Assembly (NCBI RefSeq): GCF_029784135.1
Contig: NC_073744.1
Coordinates: 76,425,935 to 76,489,934 of the forward strand
Reading direction: 5' to 3'
DNA length: 64,000 nucleotides
Source: Toxorhynchites rutilus septentrionalis
Taxonomy: Eukaryota > Arthropoda > Insecta > Diptera > Culicidae
The notes below the pieces were generated by a model. The model worked only from the letters and a program-made list of their open reading frames with translations, was not told the DNA's origin and did no database searches. Positions 57,901 through 64,000 of this stretch are shown in pieces. How positions within the stretch are numbered: position 1 is the stretch's first letter; each line of letters starts with the position of its first letter. The position numbers and the translations under genes are program-made.

Positions 57901-60824
57901 TCTCTTGAATGTCCCTTTTTTGGAAAACGGCCCGCGACAAGGCATTTTGGTGGAATGAAATGGACGAAGCTTTCAATTGATAGCTATGAGCGTCCCTTCG
58001 CATACAACATTAAATTCTCTGTCTATGGTAGTCAATATAGCACATGCAAAATGATATCAAGAACATTATTTTTAAATTGTCCAAATATTTAAACACATAT
58101 AAACAAATAAACACATTATACACAACACATTATAAACAAAATTGTTGAAAGAAGCCACGCCCGATGATATTATGGACCAACATTTGTTTGAAAAAGAAGC
58201 AAGAACACTTCAATCGTCGTAATCCTTTGTCATTAGAAATAACATTCAAATTCAAGCTCGAAATTTTTATGGGAAGAATACTCTGAAATACCTTCGTTTG
58301 TTATCCTTGTTGAAAAAAATCGAACAGGATTTAACGTATGTGTTCAATGCATCCTGAAGATCGCAAATTATTTAATAGAAACCAGAAGATAATAGCACTA
58401 TCAAAAACCTGTCCTGTTAACGTTTTCTTTGCAATCCTTCTTGTATTTTGTTGCTCCCCATAGGATGACCTTTTCACGGACCCGGTCGCTCCCCCGCCGG
58501 ATCTCGAGCAGGAGAAGGAACCTCTCCCCGGCACCTCCCACTCCATTCTGGACTCGTTCGATCCGCACCATCCGCACGGTATCGACAACGATGGGTTCGG
58601 CGACGAGGGCTTTGGAGCGGAACCGGCTGCCGGTCTGTTCGAGGGTGATATTTTCGCAGATGCTCCGTTGGCTCCGGAACCGGATCTACCGGCAGCGCCT
58701 ACACAGGCTCAGCAGAGCGGTGCGGCAGCGGCGACGGCGGCAGCGGCAGCGGATGAGGACAGCGATGATGACGACGATGATCATTTCGATGTGGGAGGAG
58801 CGCCCTCACCGGCACCAAGCTCGGACAATTCGCGGCCTCCATCCCCGATCATAACCCAGCCATTGTTGGATGATCTTCAGCAGCCTGGAACAAGTCAGGA
58901 TGCAGCGCCGAGTGCACCGGTAAGTCATGAAGTTCCAGCGGATGTTGAGGCAGCTCCTGTGGTATCAGAGCCTCAGCCAGAAGAACCGGAAAGGAGGAAC
59001 GAACCGGAGGAAGAACACATTGGCGATGATATTGCTGGAGAGGAAGATGTGAATGCTGAGCAGACCACATTGCTGCAAAATGAGGAAGAAAGCTTCGCGT
59101 TGGCCCCCGTCGATGCATCTGCATTGAAGGGTGTCACCAAAAGTAAGCGGAAACGAAAGCTTATTGTAGACGAGATCAAAAACATCAGCGGCGAAGAAAT
59201 GAAAAGTCAGTTGGCGAACACTTCTGACATTGTGACCACATTGGATTTGGCGCCACCTACGAAACGTCTCATGTACTGGAAGGAGACCGGTGGAGTGGAG
59301 AAACTGTTTGCTCTACCATCGCGGGATATTCCAGCCCGGTGCATGTTTAAAAATTATCAGCGGCATCTGACTTCTCGATCTATCGGAATAGAAGATTTCT
59401 CGGTTCTGGGCCCGTTGGACGTGTTAGGAGTTGAACAGCAGCAACCTGAACGACCGGAATCTCCAGTGACTCAGCGACGGGGCAGAAAACGACGAATCCA
59501 ACAGCAGGAAATTTACGCCCCCGACACTCCTGCTACACCTATGATTCCGATGACGCCTGCGACACCCGTTATGCCTCCCACACCCGGACATATGGACCAA
59601 AGTTCTGTTGATCAGATGCGAGAGGCGGTTGAAATGCCGCCTCCTACTCCAATCTCAATGGAACTTCGTGAGCAAGAAATTTGTCAGGACGTGAGTCAAA
59701 GCTTCCATCCCGACGGGAGTATGATGCCACCACCTGCTACTCCAGGCATCAGTAACATCGGCAGTCCTAATCAGACCCCGTTGAATCTGGGCATGCAGAC
59801 ACCTCTTATGATGCCTCTGACGCCAGGAATTCCAAGCATCCCCATGACTCCTGGTAGTCTGGAACACAGTGGTCTAACTCCGGTTGGACTTCCACATGGC
59901 AGTCTCACCCCAGGGGATCTGCATCATGGTGGCTTGACTCCTGCCGGTCTTCTTCATGGTGGAATGACTCCGGCGGGTCTACAGCACGGTGGATTGACAC
60001 CTACTGGTTTACATCACGGTGGTATGACACCAGCAGGTCTACACCATGGTGGTATGACACCAGCAGGCTTACATCACGGTGGAATGACGCCAGCCGGTCT
60101 ACAGCATGGTGATTCAGGTCATGTCATGCCTGACTTACCCGGTGCTATGACTCCACACGGTCTCGATCATGGCGGTATGACGCCTCACCATTCGAGCTTG
60201 GAAAATATCGACCAGATTCCAAATCTTCCGGCCGATCAGGTTTCGTCCATTTTGAACGAACCAGGGATGGAGAGTTTCTCCGACATGGGCTATGAGGGTC
60301 ATGCGGCGTCTCCTGCTCGAGGTGTTCTGGGCGACGAAGTACAGAGTGAGTGGAACCAGGAATACGAATTTCCACAATCCGCTGGCGGGGTAAGTTCGCT
60401 TTTCTTCTGCATTCATCAACATCTCTTTACCTTATCTGTTGTTTCCCTCCACTAGCAGCAACAACCCAACGAGGAACAACAAGTTGATGAGACAATCGAG
60501 CAGTTCGAGGAGCGTGTGTTGAACAAACGTGCCGCACAGCTGTTTATTTCGGTGAGATCACGCTTGTTGAAATCAGAGAGCATGGTTCTGTCGGAGATGA
60601 CGTATCGTAATAACAAAAAACAGGTTAGTGTTTGCATTTCATTCTTCGGAAGTTCGACAGAAGTTTGATAAGCCTTTTTTTCGTTTTTCTATGCATAGGC
60701 CGCCCAAAAATTCTACTCACTGTTGGTGTTGAAGAAATTCAAAGCACTGGAAATTGCACAGCCGCAGCCATACGCGGACATCACAATCACCCGAGGACCA
60801 CTATTCGAAAATCCAATACTATAA
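48959..60824 (+). CDS. Rad21: Rad21 / verthandi, cohesin kleisin subunit
   Basis: Closes the cohesin ring by bridging SMC3 and SMC1, holds sister chromatids together and is cut by separase. Coding exons: 48959-49216, 49289-49576, 50176-50373, 58464-60389, 60456-60623 and 60699-60824 (TAA), all phase 0, about 987 residues. Residues 1-105 form the SMC3-binding N-terminal domain ([20 protein letters not shown], then [20 protein letters not shown]). A conserved central segment near residue 500 ([20 protein letters not shown], then ETGGVEKLF) is the SA/STAG-binding region. The last 95 residues form the SMC1-binding winged helix (FSVRSRLL-type helix, [20 protein letters not shown], then [13 protein letters not shown]). 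The linker is long and carries TP-rich and decapeptide repeats, so the protein exceeds the fly (about 715) and human (631) forms. EEPERR near residue 422 could be a separase-type site. The start follows an acceptor at 48889 and gives the universal MFY start. Confidence 0.97.
50176..50373 (+). CDS. Rad21: Rad21 exon 3, symmetric phase-0 exon of 66 codons
   Basis: Bounded by GGTTTAG and CTT/GTAAGTA, it opens [20 protein letters not shown] and is charged and hydrophilic, ending DTRWNEYL. It adds to the linker between the N-terminal domain and the acidic [20 protein letters not shown] region. Because its length is a multiple of three and both junctions are phase 0, it could be skipped without shifting the frame. 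Inclusion is inferred from splice signals and coding-like composition. Confidence 0.75.
51145..51405. mobile_element. MITE in Rad21 intron 3, 261 bp, 33-bp inverted repeats
   Basis: The left end GGCCCTGATTCTCGAATACA and the reverse complement of the right end, GGGCCTGATTCTCGAATACA, continue as CTTCACGGTGGAAA at both sides. ATA flanks each side (51142-51144, 51406-51408). The interior shares GTTTTCAGGCAGAATG with the start of the window. Confidence 0.88.
51410..52600. other. Intronic DNA of Rad21 without recognised elements
   Basis: AT-rich. A GTGCACTGCAGTG/CAGTGCACTAC inverted pair is near 52220-52265. No gene seen. Confidence 0.3.
52600..52740 (+). repeat. Second copy of the ACCGCAAGG..GACGTAGGAC repeat end
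   Basis: GTTATATCTGTG, AACCGCAAGGTAGACGTAGG, ACTATCG.T and GAATGAATGAATGAATATTT correspond to 2715-2840. Confidence 0.5.
52985..53238 (+). repeat. Fragment of the 8644-9465 element family (copy 3)
   Basis: TTGTCCATATACCCCCCACT, TAATTTCAGTAAAGACTATTG, CTGCTTTTAAGTTT..GGGAAACATGAGTTTC and GATATAATTGAAGTTCTTA correspond to 9215-9435. Confidence 0.8.
53384..53908 (-). mobile_element. 5'-truncated I-group LINE in the Rad21 intron
   Basis: Matches the 3' UTR and last ten codons (RNADVNV end) of the element at 26429-32749. It ends in the A-tail after GGATAAAAAA and is flanked by a perfect 12-bp duplication CACTAGATTGTT (53372-53383, 53909-53920). A typical incomplete reverse transcription product. 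Confidence 0.95.
54115..54535 (+). repeat. Scattered fragments of the 8644-9465 element family
   Basis: 54145-54215 (CACCTTCTACATGTTATTCT, ATAATATTTAA, GGCAATGAATACTGA) matches 8740-8790, and 54450-54535 (CCTCTCGCGACCGACAAACC, CCATATTCCCCCCACTATAT) matches 9175-9250; the part between has been replaced. Confidence 0.65.
55348..56781 (+). mobile_element. TTAA-flanked DNA transposon, 1434 bp, family unknown
   Basis: The ends GGGGGCAGTACACTATGGA and (reverse complement of the right end) GGGGGTAGTACACTATGAA are inverted repeats. TTAA lies at 55344-55347 and 56782-56785, the target type of piggyBac- and Kolobok-like elements. Copy A of the host repeat shows the empty site. Inside are decayed + strand frames: [20 protein letters not shown] (55520-55846) and [20 protein letters not shown] (within 56457-56693), with a basic stretch [20 protein letters not shown] between. 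I recognise neither a piggyBac DDE core nor another transposase. The element is either non-autonomous with captured sequence or of a group I do not know. Confidence 0.85.
56822..57040. repeat. Near-perfect hairpin, 100-bp arms
   Basis: Arms 56822-56921 and 56941-57040 are inverted copies, differing at roughly eight sites, with a loop of about 20 bases. The outer ends read CTAGAGCTCCACCGATTCGT and CTGGAGCTCCACTGATTCGT. Copy A has only one arm (about 45418-45517), so the second arm arose by inverted duplication. Confidence 0.92.
57046..57379 (+). repeat. Tandem duplication, two 167-bp units
   Basis: AGCACTAAAACAATATTACA occurs at 57048 and 57215, and the units appear identical through GAGTGCGACCAGTTTAATGA. 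A very recent duplication, or an assembly artefact. Confidence 0.95.
57380..58463. other. End of Rad21 intron 3, no element recognised
   Basis: AT-rich DNA leading to the acceptor TTGCTCCCCATAG at 58463. An inverted TTGAGCTAGTTAATTCAACTAGCTCG motif is at about 57420. No gene seen. Confidence 0.35.
59874..60113 (+). repeat. Rad21: Decapeptide repeat in Rad21 (eight 30-bp units)
   Basis: Eight units of the type [10 protein letters not shown] follow one another: [60 protein letters not shown] twice, [10 protein letters not shown]. Two looser units follow ([17 protein letters not shown]), preceded by a TP-rich stretch ([16 protein letters not shown]). Codons vary at third positions, which shows selection on the peptide rather than a fresh minisatellite. 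The TP pairs could be proline-directed phosphorylation sites (inference). Confidence 0.95.
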
Positions 60825-61736
60825 ATGAACACAACCGGTATGATTTTTATATTCTATAGTTGAAAATCTATTTATAAAGGCCAAGAAGGCGCGACTATAA
60901 TCCAGGTCGAAAAACTTTTTCATCTGACTACAGTAACAGTTGTGTTCGCTTTATTTTGATTGGTTAACTTCTAAATTCTGTGTAAGCGATGAAATTGAAA
61001 CATGTAAATAGTAAATGAACCTGTCTCATTTTACTGCTAGGCGACAAATCTGTATCCAGTATATTCCTAAATTGGTTTGTTTCCATTCCTCGAACTCACC
61101 ATTTTGGGAAGAGATTTGCTTAAGTTTGTTGTTATATCGTCTAGAGCATTGAAGATAAATAAGCACATAGTTTATCGCGAAGAAGGATCTCATCTCGGTT
61201 TGATGCCAACCGGAAATTGCGAAACGCAAACTTGTTTGATATCGAACAGACAGAGTTATTTATCGACGAGATGAATGAATTTTAACGATATATTGTTGTC
61301 CCTCTGTACTATGTAAATATCTTTTTTAGTGTATAAGACTTCCTTATAAGAACAAAGTATTTTAGAAAGATTGTAAAAAAATGAATCACGATCATGGCCG
61401 CATCGCATCTTCGCATCTCCAATCATCGTTCTATGTGATGTATGAAAATTGAACATGCGATCTGGCGATGTTAAATAAAATACAAAAGCACCAAGTTTTT
61501 CCACATCCAGTCTCTATCTTGGCGAAAGAGAAATATAAAAATGTGTAGAAGTAGTACATATATAAAACGGAATCAGCATTGTTTTTTTTAATTATAATAT
61601 CGGAAGTACTAATTGCGGCTTTTCTCTGGATGAAGATGGGTCAGAATTTTGTTTGAATTAATAAATAATTTATGTAATTATCACAGCATGAGATCGAAAG
61701 AAATCCAATTGTATGATAAGATTATGTTGAAATAAA
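60825..61736 (+). other. Rad21 3' UTR region
   Basis: AT-rich sequence after the stop, with AATAAA at 61731-61736 and other A-rich candidates before it (about 61473). The true cleavage site cannot be told from sequence alone. Confidence 0.5.
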
Positions 61737-62494
61737 GTCATTCTTATAGAATTAAATGTTTCCTTGAATTCAAACGACCTTTATAGATGAATTGGTGACA
61801 TGGCAAAGGTAGGTTCATATGGATATTATTGCGAAAATAATTTCTATGAGGAAGCTATGCTGACAATATTTTCGATTGGTCGTCGCAACTACGTGAGCTA
61901 TCTGCAGAATTTACATTGAGATCGTTTGGGTTGTTCATTTTATAGCTGCGCTCCTCGCGGGCGATTTGGTAATGTTATACTCCAGCCAAGTATGGAAAAG
62001 TTCATTCGCTCATTTCTCCACACCTAATTATAAATCACTCTTGTATCTGCTTGGAATAATCAAGGCGAAGAGAATGCAGCAAGCAATAGTGAGATTGCAC
62101 GATGAATCATTTTTCACTCTCCGACCATCTTCATTCGGGACTGAGAGTGAACATAACAAAACAAAGAGTGGAAAACAGCATTCGACGCATGAATACTCCT
62201 TTGGAAGGATCGCACGAAACAAAATAACGAGTGAGTTAAAAAGACTCAATCTGCGTGTATGTATGTTTTTTTTCCTTTCACTCTCCTCCTTGTCAGCATT
62301 CAAGTGCATTTGTTATCGGCAATGCACATGAATCTACCTTCCCGCTCACGAATAACTTTTGTTAATACGGTATTTTGCGTTGGCTTAGATAGTTTCATAC
62401 TAGAAACAAAAAAATGTCATTGCAATAGTGACTGGGTTAGGTACAAAAATCGCGTTATCATTTAAATTAGTCAAATTTCCGATGTTCGATGTGC
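61737..62494. other. Spacer downstream of Rad21, no gene recognised
   Basis: A 121-codon + strand open frame at 61966-62331 overlaps an equally long minus-strand frame. Neither shows a known domain. Confidence 0.3.
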
Positions 62495-62498
62495 TTAA

Positions 62499-62732
62499 CT
62501 CGTTAAGCGCCACGGTTTTATAGCGATTCTATGGTAGTTTTTAAACGTATTAGGGCCAACGTTTCTTATCGTAGTGGAAGGTATTTTTGTTCGAAAGGGA
62601 ATTTTTATAAGCTTATATTCTTATATTAGTTACCTTTATTATCATATGTTATACTGTCTGTCACCGGTGACTGACGCAGCTTGAGCGAAAACTCTGTGTC
62701 AGTCACCGGTGACTGACGTGGTAGTCAACGTG
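62499..62732. mobile_element. TTAA-flanked MITE, 234 bp
   Basis: TTAA at 62495-62498 and 62733-62736. The end CTCGTTAAGCGCCACG pairs imperfectly with CACGTTGACTACCACG (reverse complement of the right end). It contains a duplicated palindromic TGTCAGTCACCGGTGACTGACG block (about 62657-62675 and 62697-62716). Confidence 0.6.
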
Positions 62733-62736
62733 TTAA

Positions 62737-63096
62737 AAACTTTTTCATGATCCGAAAACTGATGTTAGAAATGATCATAGTATTCATCGTAGTGAAACTA
62801 AATGTCGAAGGTTGCATATTATAGCAAAACCAGGACTTCCGGATAAGAATATTGCTAACAATACAATTACAACAACTTTGCGCGATGATACCGGACAGAC
62901 TCGATTATTAACAAGTTTACTGTGATTGACGAGTACAGTGCCACAAATTATCAAAATTTATTCACGAATGAAGGAATTAGATTTTTCCCAGTATCGGATG
63001 ATTTCTCTTCTGTTGCAACTCAACGCCGTATCTATCATAATGAGTATAACACAAGAGTCGAGACGCGTGAACTTTGTCTGGTATATTGATCGAGAA
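62737..63096. other. Spacer before the terminal inverted repeat
   Basis: No coding region or element recognised. Confidence 0.3.
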
Positions 63097-64000
63097 CAGC
63101 ATGAACGAACTTCGAAGAGCCTGCATTCAGGCACTTTCATGACTGTCAATAATTTCAGGTGATTATCACGAACGTTAAGCTCATCTTCATCGCTTGCAGT
63201 GAATTTTTATTGAAAACGTGTCACCCATTGCACAAATAAATGGTGTTGTATGCAATTTCCGAGCAATCGTGAGTAGAATCATAAATCGTAGCAAGAGTTA
63301 TTCTATACATACCATTGCCGAAGTCGCCAAAAACAAGAATTTTTTTGTGATGAACTGTCATCCTTTACCATTAATCAGTGCCGAAAATATTCACGTTCAC
63401 AACATTCAAATACGGCGAATTTCAGTCTGCCTTGTATTGATAACCTACTGGTCAAGCAGGAGTCGATAAATATGGAACAACAATATCAATGAACTCCAGT
63501 GAAATGAACAGCAAACATCAGCTTGCCATGAAGTTCATTTTTCATTTGCATCTTCATTTTGTTTATGATATTCGTAACGTCAAAATTGAAGATCGTTGCA
63601 TGTTAGTGAAAATCAAAGCATAAAATTCAACGTCAACCCATTGAGAGTAAAATCGATAACACAAAATTCTTGTTTTTGGCGACTTCGGCAATGGAATGTA
63701 TAGTATAACACTTGATATGTTTTATATCAAGGGCTGAGTGAGGTTTAGCGTTGAACGGCGTTGAGCATTTCGTTCATTTTTTATACTGTATTATAGTGAC
63801 TTTCAAAACAATTTGGCTGGTTCGTCACTTTACTTACATTTTTGGAAGAATGTCGAGAGAATATGAAAATAAAACACGATTTCAATAAAAAAAATAACTG
63901 CGAGCGATGAAGATCAACTTAATGTTCGTGATAATCACCTGAAATTATTGGCAGTAATGAAAGTGCCTGAATGCAGGCTTTGCGAAATTCGTTCATGCTG
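63097..64000. repeat. Long inverted repeat running off the window end
   Basis: The left arm starts ACAGCATGAACGAACTTCG at 63097 and runs to about 63345. Its reverse complement fills about 63668-64000, ending CGAAATTCGTTCATGCTG. Paired blocks include GCCTGCATTCAGGCACTTTC, AATAATTTCAGGTGATTATC, ACGAACGTTAAG, and GCCGAAGTCGCCAAAAACAAGAATTTT at the inner side. The spacer (about 63350-63667) shows no gene. The arms have small indels relative to each other. Confidence 0.88.

Noticed and set aside
58429..58854. 141-codon arginine-rich + strand frame
   Set aside because: Alternative frame over Rad21 exon 4.

Overview
The window looks like nuclear DNA of a mosquito, most likely a culicine (Aedes-type). 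It has two conserved insect protein-coding genes with ordinary GT-AG introns. They sit in a very large amount of interspersed DNA: Jockey- and I-group LINEs, a BEL/Pao remnant, mariner, hAT and TTAA-type transposons, TA- and TAA-type MITEs, several tRNA-derived SINE families and long (TA)n tracts. The species cannot be fixed from the sequence alone.

The two host genes are both on the + strand. Rab11 (small GTPase of recycling endosomes) has its last three coding exons at 14290-15122; the short first coding exon was not found and is probably further upstream. Rad21/verthandi (kleisin subunit of cohesin) has six coding exons at 48959-60824, with an intron of about 8 kb full of mobile DNA. A candidate untranslated first exon lies near 36.55-36.94 kb.

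0-14 kb: repeats and MITEs, including a 742-bp hAT element with an 8-bp target duplication, a frameshifted mariner with 24-bp inverted ends, pogo-like MITEs and a Helitron-like tandem repeat. 17-24 kb: two decayed histone H3 genes (minus strand) with recognisable 3' stem-loops and TATA boxes; the first is split by a 3.75-kb Jockey LINE that itself contains a TAA-flanked MITE. A degenerate possible H1 lies near 3.2 kb. 25-33 kb: a BEL/Pao remnant interrupted by a 6.3-kb I-group LINE with a 12-bp target duplication, itself carrying a SINE.

38.8-48.1 kb: a hAT element and a SINE are both inserted into one broken reading frame. They are followed by a large inverted plus tandem duplication around 465-bp and about 200-bp (TA)n tracts, and by a hAT element with a mariner end inside it. 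48.9-60.8 kb: Rad21. Its big intron holds a 5'-truncated copy of the same I-group LINE and an unclassified TTAA-flanked 1.43-kb element, whose empty site is preserved in a paralogous repeat 10 kb away. The window ends inside a long inverted repeat (63.1-64.0 kb).

There is no operon or gene cluster here. The interest is in the nested insertion history, the displaced histone genes, the unclassified elements and the expanded linker of Rad21.
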